Positions 11,401 to 24,100 of a stretch of 64,000 nt of DNA are shown one piece after another (positions within the stretch are counted from its first letter, which is position 1; every line of letters starts with the position of its first letter). Position numbers and translations under genes: made by a program. The stretch is from Aphis gossypii (taxonomy: Eukaryota; Arthropoda; Insecta; Hemiptera; Aphididae): NCBI RefSeq assembly GCF_020184175.1, contig NC_065533.1, positions 50,878,351 through 50,942,350 on the forward strand, written 5' to 3'. The notes beneath the pieces were generated by a model. That model was given only the letters and a program-made list of their open reading frames with translations. It did no database searches and had not been told where the DNA came from.

Positions 11401-14400
11401 AAATGTTCAATGCTTGAAAATTTAAATCATTGTCCCTTATAAACTATTCTTGGAGCAACTTAAAAGTGTCATAAATATATATATATATACAAGTTTGAAT
11501 TTTAAAGAAATTGGATATTTTAACAAAAATAACGGTTTTCAAAGGGACTTGAAACTTTAAGCTTTTACATTGATCATTTATTAAATTTAATATAAGTACA
11601 CAATACCATTTAAAAAACGTTTAGCTTTTTTTTAATCTATTTATAGTTTATACCACGAATATATTCTAGTGCGGTATTGAAGTTAAATACTAATAAGTAA
11701 TAACAATAATGTATTGTGACCAAATATCATACAAATTAATAATAAAATAGTAAATGAATTGTTTTTAGCAAAAAAAGTTAAAGCTATAAGATTTCTGGTA
11801 GAAAAATAAATTATTATTAAATAACCTTAGAAATAGAAGTGACACGCCATCACCTCTCAGTCGTAGTTTTTCGTGTATATATAGTATGCATAATTTTATT
11901 AATTAATATTACACTGAAGTTGAATATTATATATTACAAATCTACTCAACTCAATAACGAGCTAAACTCAAAACCTACCATAGCTGAGCGATTTCTCGAT
12001 TTTTGATATTGAAATTTAGGTTTCGTGTAAATAAGACTACTATAATAATATACTCATATAAGCCACAGATCAGATACAAACTAAATGTAAAAAAAAAACA
12101 ATTATTTTCATCTGTACTTTTGAGTAATAAAAATTGGATTGGTACTCGGCTGAGATATTATCATGAAGTAAAAGGGGTGATGAAAAAAAAACTAGTGTTA
12201 ACTTAATAACTTTTTATTTTTATTTACCATTATTATAGCTTTGGTGCGAAATCTTATTTGGGGCATGCTGTGCGTTTCAAATATCGTAAATATTATTCTT
12301 ACTCGAATTCAGTATGTATTGTTATCATTTCATTTTATCGTTCCGTCATGATGACACCGGCACATTATGCTAAGACTATGTAACTGATATAAAAAAATTG
12401 GTAGATTTTGCTATAGTCAATTTATTAGGGCTCCTAAATTTGGTAAGTCCATTGACAAACATACCGGTGTAGTCTTTCTGATCGCGGCGGCACATATTGT
12501 CTGTTACTAAAAAAATGTGATGTTGAATTATTCAACAAAATCTGTTAGATTTTGTTAGGAATATTTTGGATTTTTCTAGGATCCCTGTCGTCCCCGGAGG
12601 GTGTTAGCACCAGCACATTATCATTCGATTCTGCACTTTTATACATTAACGGTTCGGCTTGCGTGCACTTACGGCCGTCCAGTTTATTGCACATTTATAG
12701 AAACCATAATTAGATTCTTGTGACAAATTGAATCTATACCGATGTAATAGTATATTGTTGTCGACGAGCCCATATCAATCGACCCCGAAGGCATATTCGA
12801 GTGTGTGTGATATTTATCTCAAATGTCACTCTCGCAGAATCCTTATCGACTGTTTTAAACGAGTCGTAATGTATATAATATTATATATAACGGATAAATG
12901 TGTAAAAATCTGTTCTGTTGAATAGTATCTTGTCAACGTGGAGCATGTTATGCTGTTCACTGTCACTTTGAAAGCGTTATCTCGTATCAATATTAATCGT
13001 TTGTCATCTGCCGTATTAACTGCAACTTACAGTTCTGTATTATAGGTATACAATATTATAATGTAAAAAGCGCAAAAAGCTAGAATTTTTAGTGCTATAA
13101 AATCCAAAATACGATCATTATGATTCTTACAAAAGTACTTATATACTTATATACCTCTCTATACGGTCTCACTTATTAGGCTATGCGTTTGCCTCAATAA
13201 AACAATATTCATTTAATCACGTATAAAATCTGCATATACGCGTTAACATTACTGCCGTATAGATTATTTTTTATTAATTCGTATGAGTTATATAAATTTG
13301 TTGATATTTAGCGTCGAAACACGTTTGATATGAAATTTGATTCACTATTATTATTCATTTTGTTTCGTTTTGTTTTGTTTTTTTTAAATTTTTTATCATA
13401 AAGAATTCAAAATTATTATAAGAAGTATTTTAGGAGTTAGGACATTGTCAAGAGGTCTATTCTCGTTTATATCAACTTGTTAAACGCAACCATTTTATTA
13501 ATAATTTGTCTTCCCGCGTTTTGACTTATTATACGCGTTGTCAAGAGGAAGACAAATTGGTTTTCGTTCATTCATTTTCCTCTCGGTATAAACATTGCCC
13601 CGTCACGGTATTTAATGCGTTTTAATGTAATTCTACTCGCTTTTGCAGGGTACAATATAACTTAGGTATTTTCTTTTTAATTTCAACCTTTTTACGTCTT
13701 CACTTAATTATTTTATGATAAACTTATAGTTAATTTGTTTCCGCGAGAAACGTTTATGAGAAGGTATTTATTTTAAAATTCGAAAATTAATGTTGTATTT
13801 ACATATAATTTTTTTCAAGACATTTAATCTCAGCGTACATACAAATATACAACTATTGACATATTTGTTTACAATATGATAATACACAGCTTTAGGCGTA
13901 TCGATCAATATTGTTTTTATTGTAGGTATAATAATTTTATTTTTTAGCCATTATTTTTTTTTCTAAATAATGCAATATTTTTAAATTTTGTTTTTGTTAT
14001 AATTTTAAAAATATGTCTATATGAGCCTCGAAACGTTTATCATTCCTTTAAAATAACTAATAGCAATATTTATATATATGATAACGTTTTGAAAATTTTG
14101 TGGTTTTAGGGGTTCTTTTAATGAAGGTAATAATTGAATAATTAGAAATATTATATCCTTGGCGTTAATTTTTCATAAAATTTTGAAATTTCAATCGACC
14201 AATTTCGTTCAGAATAGTTTAATGTTAATATAGTAATAAATGATAATATCATTGATAACCTTTTATTTTCAATCCTTTTAAAGTGTAACGGACGACAAAC
14301 CATATAATATAGTCACGCGTGGTTGCAACATCAAACTGCAGTATTTCTATATGATATACATAATATATGTCTATTACAACACACATATATGGTTCAAGCG

Positions 14401-14639
14401 TATACGCAAGGCGTTGGCGTTCAAAAATCACACATATACACAATAATGATATACTACACATGTATGCGTATATATTATATAGAATCGCGATTGAAAATCG
14501 TGTTAAATTTACGCGTAGCATATTATAACAAAGTGTTGTTCTAGACGGAAATAATGAAATCAAAGACCACAATATAATCGTGTAGGTATATCGGTCCCTC
14601 TCTGATTTTACGTATTCTCTTGGCGTTTCCTCGTATACA
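8481..14639. other. noncoding A+T-rich stretch, no gene seen
   Basis: No convincing coding sequence. The short frames near 8438-9690 on both strands have no recognisable domain. A possible decayed hAT-like end (CAATGGTTGTCAAC) sits at 10581, and a long hairpin lies at 13503-13558. An exact CTGCTGCAGCAG palindrome occurs at 9432-9443. The rest is A+T-rich DNA with poly-A/T tracts. Confidence 0.6.
13503..13558. other. 56-nt imperfect hairpin
   Basis: AATTTGTCTTCC (13503-13514) pairs perfectly with GGAAGACAAATT (13547-13558). Inside an asymmetric internal loop (6 nt against 2 nt), TTGAC (13521-13525) pairs with GTCAA (13540-13544), leaving a 14-nt loop. A G-U pair could extend the base of the stem. 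An 11-mer, TTGTCAAGAGG, from the right arm also occurs 93 bp upstream at 13445-13455. The shape could fit a short pre-miRNA-like fold, a regulatory stem or a transposon remnant. Expression is unknown. Confidence 0.5.
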
Positions 14640-14676
14640 TATTATTATAATATTCGTTCGCGTATAATATCAACAC

Positions 14677-14703
14677 CGTCGTCGTCGTCGTCGTTGTCGT
14701 GGT
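14677..14703. repeat. (GTC)n microsatellite
   Basis: About nine units with one GTT interruption. Confidence 0.9.
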
Positions 14704-15040
14704 CGTCGCAACCGTCGCGTGCGCTTGATAAGAAACCTCTCTCATTGTTCGCGGAAAACACGCACCCACACACCCGTCGCCTCGCACGCACGTACGTCGG
14801 CAGTGTACGATATTATAGGAAAAACGAGGAGGAAAGAAAAAAGCTCATCCACTGCGACAAAGTCGTGTATTATGAAAGAGCTCGGGAAGCAAATGCGCTG
14901 GACGGGGTAGATTTGCGGTCGGTGGCGAAGGGTTGCGGGAGAGTGCAAGGCGAGTGAGAGCTGAGAGGGACCCTAAGGGATTATATATATATGTATAGTT
15001 ACTAATTAGAAGGGCATTGTTCGCCGCGCCGCATATATAT

Positions 15041-15047
15041 TATAAAA
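15041..15047 (+). promoter_or_regulatory. TATA-box candidate
   Basis: TATAAAA is followed by G+C-rich sequence, ACACGGTGGCGG. A start site would be expected near 15071-15073, where CCATCACC lies. No arthropod TCAGT initiator is present at that spacing, so this is a weak call. Confidence 0.3.
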
Positions 15048-15574
15048 CACGGTGGCGGTGGTCTTCGCTCCCATCACCGTACGCAACGCGTACGATATTA
15101 TTATTACGCTGCACGCCGCGGGACTCGGTCGGTCGGACGCACACACAGTAGCACACGCATAATAATGTATAATAATATTTCGTGTATCTCATGGTGCGGG
15201 GCAGGTACCTCTGAGTAACAATGATTAGGCGTGAACGCGATCGCCGATCGGAAAAAATAATATTACCGAAAATCCTTCGGGCGGGGAAATAACAAAAAAA
15301 AAAAAATAATAATTGTAATTAAATCGACTCGTCGTACCTATATAATAATATAATATAATATTGTCGGGGCCGCAGACGACGCGACCTCGCGGGATCCGCC
15401 GCCGCGACATCGATTGTGTGCGTATAGTATTGTCTATATGACGTATATATAAAATCGTCGTCGTAACCTTAAAGCCGATGCTGCGTCTGCAGCAGTGGGA
15501 CAATCGAACACACACCGCGACGCGCTTTGCCCCGACGGAAATGGGTTAATCGTCTTTCGAGTGTTTTCTTTCCT

Positions 15575-15588
15575 CCCCCCCCCCCCCC
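15575..15588. repeat. poly-C run of 14
   Basis: Fourteen consecutive C residues. Such a run is rare in this A+T-rich context and prone to sequencing length error. Confidence 0.9.
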
Positions 15589-15960
15589 GGCAATATCGCC
15601 GTTTTACGACAACAATGAAACCTCTGGGCGATTGCGCGTGTTTCGCTCGCGGTCCGTTCCGCGAGATGGTTTTAGCATCATATCGAGTATACGAATTTTT
15701 CGTCGTCGTCGTCGTTATTATTATACGATTATAGATCGTCCTGAGATATTACGAGCAGCGTATTATAAGTTATTATACGTTATTATCATCCATTATATTA
15801 TATATATAAGAACACCGCACTATATGTTATTTTTATTATCATTGCTGCGTTATTTATTATAAACGAGTATAGCTCGATCATCGCGAGATGATTGATCGCG
15901 AGTGTAGGTCAGCGCGTACTGTACACGTAGGTATTATTATATGTTGTATTGTTCAACATT

Positions 15961-17560
15961 ATATACAGATAAGTGCGAACATGCCGTCGACGCGTTTTAA
16001 ATCTGGCGGGCCGAGTTATTGCGGATGATGGTTGTGCAGGGGGTTGGAAGTGGTATATTTTGGCACCCCCGTGTGTACCCAACATACACATACTATACAG
16101 TGTTATCGGTACACGCCAAATCGGCCGGTACCAATATGTTTTGTCCCGTCAATATTTATATAAATAATACTATAATAATGTATTATATTATTATTGTAAC
16201 CATCACGATGATTTCGACACAATGAACAAACAAAAAAAAATGGCTGTCGCTTATTTGTACGACACACAGACACACGTGTATAGAGAGAGTTAAATGATTA
16301 ACTCGTTGCTGTCTACGTGCTATATAATATGTATATACAGTATACACGTTGTCTGGGGGTGTTGGGTTGTATAGGAGTTATAATCATTAATAATAACTTA
16401 ATTTTAAAGTTGTTCAAACTTTGTTTTGGCTTTTAAGTATACATTATTAATTCGAACGTACAAGTACGAATCGGCTTAAACAATTAGATTAAAACTAACG
16501 GAGTGTTCCGGTGATATTTTAATAAATGCTGTATTGAAGTCAGTCGCGCTTGAACCGATGTAAAGCAATTAAAAACTGTTAATTCTACAATTTTGAATTG
16601 ATTTTGGATTGATATTGAATGTCGTTGTTATACTCGTCTATGATTTAATCAAACGATCTGTGAACCAATAGGTACAACATAAGTGAGGACTATTAATACC
16701 GTTTAAATTATATAGAGTCAAACTAATGATTTTATACGAACAATAACAATACAATAATAATTGTCAATCAGACACGTATATATGAGCGGAAACTATACGA
16801 CAATAGTAAAATGTCATAAAAAAAGTGTATATTATAATTAAATCGTAAAATTATTACCAAATTTTTCAAAATCATCTAAACGATGTTGATTCTCGCTTAT
16901 TTGCATATTATAAGATTGTTTCGAAGATTCTGCAAAAGCATCATACTAATAAAAATAAGTATAGGGGTCATCGTTCCGAAGATCGAGACGCGCGCGTAAA
17001 TTCGAAAGCAATGATAAATCACGATGGCGATCGGTAAACGATTCTGAGCGAAACCATACGAAAACGTGTTTAAATGAGGACGTTTTTTTAAAAAAAATGC
17101 TCACTGCTGCAGCGATACACGTAACATATACGCTACGCCAAGTTTTATCGGTCGTTATGCGAATAATAAACTATTACGCTCGCCCGCCGACATCATATAT
17201 GTCGAGGGTATTCCGATAAATGTATAATATGTAAAAAAAAAAAAAAAAAATTAGTTTAGAATTAAAAACCAATGCGATCGGACCGCATTAAGTACCTATA
17301 CATACACAATATGTAATATATATGACATCGGTTCGTGTCGTAATTATCCCGGTGTCTGTTCTCTTTGTAATAAATTGCATTCGACACAGCGCGCTCAAAC
17401 AAACGGCGTCAGAGAGCATAATATATATACGTTTATACTCAACCGTCCGTCCGCCCACGCCGCGGAATCCCAAAAACAATTATCGGACACTTAAACAATC
17501 TAATTATTCCGTTCCACTAAATGTCTCATTCGACTAAATTACTTTAATTTAATACGTCTC
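15961..17560. other. noncoding stretch, no gene seen
   Basis: Short frames only and no domain recognised. It contains an 18-A run at 17233-17250 and a CTGCTGCAGC word at 17104-17113. Confidence 0.6.
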
Positions 17561-17722
17561 GTTAACACCTATTATATTCGACGTCGTTTAATGAAGACGA
17601 CCACGGAGACTTGTCCGAGTGCCGTTTCCTCCTCCGCGCCGTTTTTGTACTACACGCCGAACAACACTTGTTTAAACTGACGTGTACGTCTGCCGTCGTT
17701 TAAATTAATCGTTTCCATTTCA

Positions 17723-18076
17723 ATGGGTCTTATGCCGCCGCCGCCACCTCTGTTCTGTTGTGTGCTCGCGCGATTGTTTTTTTTTCTCTTTCTCTTTTCT
17801 CTATTACAATACGACTGTATCGTGATTGTTCGACGATTTTATCGTAGGTATACGTACTATCATTATTATAATAAACAGTTTTATCGAGACAAATGTATTA
17901 TAATGACCGGCGCGAGCGTCTGGGGACGAAGAGGATGTCAAACCCGCATGAGTTGTCACTGTCATCTCTTACAAACGGATGACAATAATATATTATCGAG
18001 AGAAGAACCGACCGATTTTATGTCGCTGTATAGCTTTATTGTTATCGAACGAATATTGCCACCAGACTTGAGGTGC
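17723..18076 (+). CDS. possible first exon, uncertain coding
   Basis: I do not recognise this frame. An open frame starts at ATG 17723 in a moderately CpG-rich patch and is open for 118 codons up to a strong donor, TGC|GTAAGT (18077). It stays open 22 codons past the donor. The first part is proline-rich, then hydrophobic with a phenylalanine/leucine run, which is probably just a T-rich tract. The second half (from an internal ATG at 17902) is compositionally more protein-like, with several Cys and His residues. No domain is recognised and no homologous family comes to mind. It may equally be an untranslated exon or chance. The donor is the best evidence that something is transcribed here. 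Confidence 0.15.
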
Positions 18077-18149
18077 GTAAGTACATTATTTGTGTTTAAA
18101 ACGTCGGTTTCGTGTGAAATTTTATTTTTGTTATGTCTTTAAATTTCTA

Positions 18150-21100
18150 AATTCTTATAGATACTTTTATTATTAATTCTACTAAAAATTAAATATATTG
18201 TAAGAACCGACGTAGAACGGACACAGATGATGTTCATATCTTTATGACACTTATCCGACATTCGATTCACTTTAAAATCAAATAGACTATCCTGACTAAC
18301 ACAAAATTGGTTTTATTGAGTACAAAATTGTCCGCGTGTTTGTAAGACTGAGACGACTTATATAAATAGGCTCCACACAGTGACGGATTTAACGATAGGG
18401 GGTTCAAGCGGGTACAACGCAACGATGCTTCGAAGTTAAAGTTGTTTTATAGGGTCTTCGTATTGATGTCATTGATTTTAAAATTTTGTAAAGTGATAAA
18501 TTATTAAGAATATTGTATGATGGTCAAAAAAAGTCTTTTAAGAAATTTCCCATACCCGTTTATTCTATATGGACTCAGTTTTAGGCCGATATGCAACTCG
18601 ATTTAATAAGAAATAGGTACACGAGCCATGAGGTATCTATACCTAAATAGTCGAAATGTCTTGTTTTTAAATCCATCTTTATTATTATTACTATTTTTTT
18701 TTTATCAAATATCAAAAAATATTAAATTAAACGCATCATCATCAATATGATTTATAAATAGTAATTTTTTTTACTTAATTCCGGTATTGCGGGCGTCCTC
18801 TTATAATAGACATTTATTAATATTAAATACTAGCGAGACTTAACGATATATGTTTAATATTAATGTGCTCGCGTGTACTGCGTTGTGCGTGGAAATAAAA
18901 CCGTACAATCGATTTTTAAGTGCAATCAAATAAACGGCTTTCGGCGCGACTGCCGAGGAGAGGACGTCCGCGTATTATATTATACCTACCTATATATAAT
19001 ACGGTGGCTGTGTCGTGGCTGCTGAAGGGACGTAGGAACCCTATATATTCGAAACCCTAATTGCACCAACGTGCTTCACGGTGAAGTCTCATTATCCCGT
19101 CTCGCCCGATTACGTTTGTGGACCTTACGATACGTGTACGTCTATAATTAAAATAAAATAATTATTATTATTATACACTTATTTTGTTCGGAACCATACT
19201 TACCTATATATTACATAAAAAAAAAATACTACAAATATGTGGTATGATGCGTGTATAATGCACCAGTTCTTTATCGTATCGATTCTGTACGCAAATATTT
19301 TTATGTATAAAAAGCTAATTACACGGTCGTTATAGTACATTAAACCATTTTTGTTTTTTATTACAAAAAGTTATGGTCATATGGATATTGGTCGAGCATC
19401 TTATATATTCGATATAATTTGTACTAGATTCTTCATGTGCATATCGATAGTTACTCGACGTGTCATCTAAAGTATATACTACCTCATCAACCCTATCTCT
19501 CTCTCCAAAAATACAACTTTTAATGACATTTTAAATTTTAAAACGTAACAGTACCTACTATTAAGTCCAAAGATTCTGGTTTTTTGTAATCGGCTACCAA
19601 TATAATATATCAAACTGCACGAATAAGTAATTATGTTTAGTTCAATTTTTCGTTAAGTTTTAAGCTAGTGCATATTTAATATAATATTCAGGTTCACATT
19701 TGCATATTATTCATAGTTTGATAGTTATTGATGTATAACATCTAGAAATATTGTTTTACAAATAGATAGGTAGTTCTCTATAATATGGTCTTAAGTCTTA
19801 ACTATTGATTCAACACTATTGAATAACAAAACTATTTCCATCTGAGATAATCCACTGTAGACAGTAGGTACATACGATAATTTGTTATTTATATGTACAA
19901 CGAGGTCCTACAAGTGAGAAAAATAATAGTTCGCTTCGATTGACTTAAATGTGTTTTAGTTTTTTGGAGAGTTTTTCAAAATGAAAAACAAACTCACTAT
20001 TAAAATATTAGACAATTTGTATAATGTATAAAATTGTCGACATTCCATCCAAAATCGTAAATTGTGTGTTCACAGCGCTGTCATTTAATCCACTGTTGTA
20101 TAATTGTCAATTTTTACCGATTTCATGTTGTATGGATGTTTAGTGCTTACTATATGTGATCCACAAAACAATAAAAAAAAACAGAAAAGAATAAAGTTGT
20201 ACTTGAACTCTTTGTCACTTCTGGCATTTTCAATATAAATAAAATATTATATAATATCATAATTTTGTATCGGATTATTTTTTAAAATTCGTTTTTTATT
20301 CAAATTTGTAAAACTTGCGATTTCAAATTATAATAGTAGACATTTTATGAAAATTTTTGGATATTTTTTTAATATTAATTTTTATAAAGCCCGTGTATAT
20401 TATAGATTCCGAAACTTTTTATTTTCAATTATATTGTAAAGCTGCTAAAAGTACAAAAATCCTATCCTATCCTAGACCCTAGTGAATATTTTTCTTCTAT
20501 TGTCCCTGTTTACTTTTTAAATAATGTTATGAGTAAACTTTATCTTATTATATAATATAATGTGAATTGTGTAATTTTTTTTTTCAATAAGTAGATACTG
20601 ATTAGGTGTTAGAGAAATTAAGTACTCGACATAACTCTTACACATTTTACCAACTCTTATGGAAAAAAATATATAATATTAAATTAACAAATAAGTTATT
20701 ATTTACTGGTGATTTTTTATTAACTTATTATTAGTCAATATAATATAGATATAAACATATAAATATGAGTAGCGGTCCAGTGGGCATTTGAGTTTGCCGG
20801 AACACCGGCAAAGTTCAGCACTCATATATTAGTCAATATAGGGGTTATATATTCTCAACCGATTTGTTGTGTACATAGGCGTATAGCTCTAAAACACTCC
20901 AGGCTATTGATAGCGTGATTATTGAACTTTGAAGAAAGTGGTGATATTAAATGATCCGTGATGTGAGATTTTGTGTCCGCTGCTAACCAAATGAATCCTA
21001 AAATCCAATTTAAAACTTATTGCATCTCTAACTTTTATCGTAAGTATTGCTACAGTTACACTATAGTCGATCTAAGAAGAACGGTGAATACATAAATAAT

Positions 21101-24100
21101 TATTTGTTGTTAACTTTCCATTTTTGTGTAGCATTGGTTACTTATTTAGAGAACTGTTCGTTAATAATATTAAACATAACATACATATTATGTATATGTA
21201 GATATATATATTGCTTTTTAAATCGAATGTATGTTGTTGAATGTCAGTATATAAAATAAATGTAATTTCATTAAAATGTTATTCATTTATTCATTTTTCA
21301 AAAAATACTTAATTTGTGTAACACTCCGTACACATATTATATGATGAACATTTTGTTTTCTATAATCTGTAATTTTATTACTTATAGTATAGATGTACTT
21401 TTGTAAAAAATTCTTACATAATTATTATTATCATGTGATAAATATACTGTCTATGCAATATAATATTGAAAACACGAACTAAAAAATATTTTTAATATTA
21501 TATACTACGTTATTCAAAGGAAATTATTTAATTTTTAAATTATAATCCTTAGAAATATAATATTACATTTAAGTTACAAGTTATTTTTTTTCGGACATGT
21601 AAAATAAAATATGTATTACAATTATAAGTACTTCAAAACTCTCACTGTACATGTTAGTTACAGAAAAAAACACTCGTTGCTCATATGCAAAATAGAAAGA
21701 GAGAGTTTTGCAGTCGATTGTAAAGCTTTATGTGATTAATGTTTAATACTCCAGACTCGCACATTCAAATGTCACATCGACGAATATTATAACTGTATAA
21801 TTTTACTGAGTCGTTTTAAGTAAAAAATACTTGTCTAATGGTTGAAAAAGTTATGTAATTATTAACTATATTATTTTCATTCTCATTCGCAAATAAAATA
21901 TTTTCGTCTCTATATTGACCAAAATATTTTGTGACGTCAAAACCCGAGTAAATCCATTAGCGTAGTCGCGGTAAGTACCTAACTTGGGAATTGATAATTT
22001 TCAAACGCGATGTACATTTTTCCGAGTTAAAGTTAAACCATGAGTTGATAAAGTTTAAGAACGTCTTCAGATAGTTCGTAATAAATAAGTTTTAATGGCT
22101 TATCGTTATTATTTGGAAAGTGTGGTTGTGAACGACTGCATCTTTATGCTGGTTACTGATTTTCATTTTCCGTTCATTTTTTTTCCATTTATTATTTCTG
22201 GTAGACGTATAGTGATTTGTTATTACTTTATTAGACATATTGATAATACGTTTGCAATAATTTAGTTATTATTATATAATCTTATTTAAAACGTATGTGC
22301 AGGTACTTTTATTCGAGTTTCCATATTTTTTTGTAAATTAGGTACTTATCAAGAAACATGATGTCGTAGTAGCCACGTATTTATTTTGGAAAATGTTAAT
22401 ATAATTATACAAAAAATAAATTTAAAATATTGTAATTTTTTATTTTTGTTCTGACTTTTAATTTGTGACGATATTTAAAATTGGTCTTTTACACAGCATT
22501 TTTTTATGAATATTTTATTTTTTATTGTATCTACTATAAGTATAATCATTGTTTATCTTTATCATCTTTACTCATTAAGTGACATTTACGTATATAATCT
22601 AACCCAAACTAGGGAATATATCGTATCACATTTTCAGGCTATATTATATTTTTGTAGAATTATTACCTATACATTATTTGTCGCAGTATATATTTTTTAT
22701 CATAAGAATTTGCTTAATTCACGAATTTATTTATTTCCAGTATTTGTGTTGACGTACCTATCCAAATCAACACTGACACTAGAGTCAACTAGAGTTCATT
22801 GTAATTTTTAGTATGCCTTCTATGATATTTTTAATGTTTTATAATTTTTCAACTATTCAAAACATTTTTAAACGCTAAAACGTCGTATAATCCTTATATA
22901 ACTTTAAAAAGTATAAATTTATTTTTATATTTAACTATAATATCTATACGCACTATATTTTTTTCACTTTTTATTTATTTATTTTGATACGTCACAAATA
23001 AATCTAGATTTAGGTGTAATTTTTTCAAATATTATTTGTAAGATATTTGTAAAACTACAATAGAATTTTTGAAATTTTTCCATATAATTATTTAGTTTTT
23101 AAAGCTTTTCTAATTCCTATCGATTTTAATTATCTGGTCGTATATTATTATGTCGACGATGCCTTAGTCGTTGTACCTCATTATTCTGAGTAATAATAAT
23201 CGATTCAGAAACCTCTAGAATAATAAGCTGTTTGTATAGTAACGCATATATGCCCGAGTCGCGAATAGTGTCAACATAATATATTAACGGTGCACCCTAA
23301 TATTATTATAGGTACCTACGTTGGGCGATCGTTTTTAATATATAATAATACGAACTACTATATCGTATTTCGTATAACACAATCACAAATGTCCGCGAAG
23401 GCGTGTCGACATATTTTTCAGTATCTGTTATGGCCACTGTAAAGTATACCTATATGTGTTCTATACAGTATTGCTGTGTGTGCAGTGCAATGCTATATGC
23501 ATATTGTATACCGCGGTATAATCAGAAGGGAGAAAAACCACCCGAAAGAATAGCGACGTGAGTGGAATATCATTTGCGACCGACTCGGGTTGGTTATCGA
23601 GAAATCAAAAATCGATTTCGCACGATCGGCTTCTATAATTTTGATTGGATACTATATAGTACGTTTCGCGTATAAGCTCGAATTTGGTCGACAATGCAGC
23701 GTAATGCGATTCGTTTTAATTTCACTCTATATATATAGATAGGGGATGAGGTTTAGACAAAACGGTGCCGAAATATCGACGTTGCAGCAACTCCATTAGA
23801 ATATAATACGAAGTGCATATTGTTTGTTGTTTTCACATGGATTTGACCGAATCGCTTATATTCGTAATGTTGAACTTATACACATATTATGCTACCCCGA
23901 TTAGATCGTGCTAGATCAAATTCGAGTACATTTATTGCCGCAATATAATATTTAGTCGTCAGTCGTACATGTATATACTGAGTAAACGAGATGCTATCCG
24001 TCCAGTCCTCTACATGATGGTCTTAAAACATAATATTAATTATAATTCGTAGACAGAGATATTTTATCGGTGGTGAATTGTCTTTGTTTTGGGTTTCATT

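Larger units (their letters stand above)
14640..15960. promoter_or_regulatory. CpG-rich island with TATA box, promoter-like
   Basis: G+C and CpG content rise here. The segment contains a (GTC)n run, a TATAAAA box within G+C-rich flanks at 15041, a palindromic CGTACGC/GCGTACG pair (15078-15094), TCGGTCGGTCGG at about 15126-15137 and a 14-C run. A donor-like GCAG|GTACCT follows ATGGTGCGGGG at about 15191-15209, but I cannot tie it to a coding exon. Likely the 5' region of a host transcript; direction is probably plus if the TATA box is used. Confidence 0.4.

Noticed and set aside
14694..14957. 87-codon charged frame after a (GTC)n run
   Set aside because: It has some protein-like residues but no recognised family, no donor at its end and two other frames open across the same bases.
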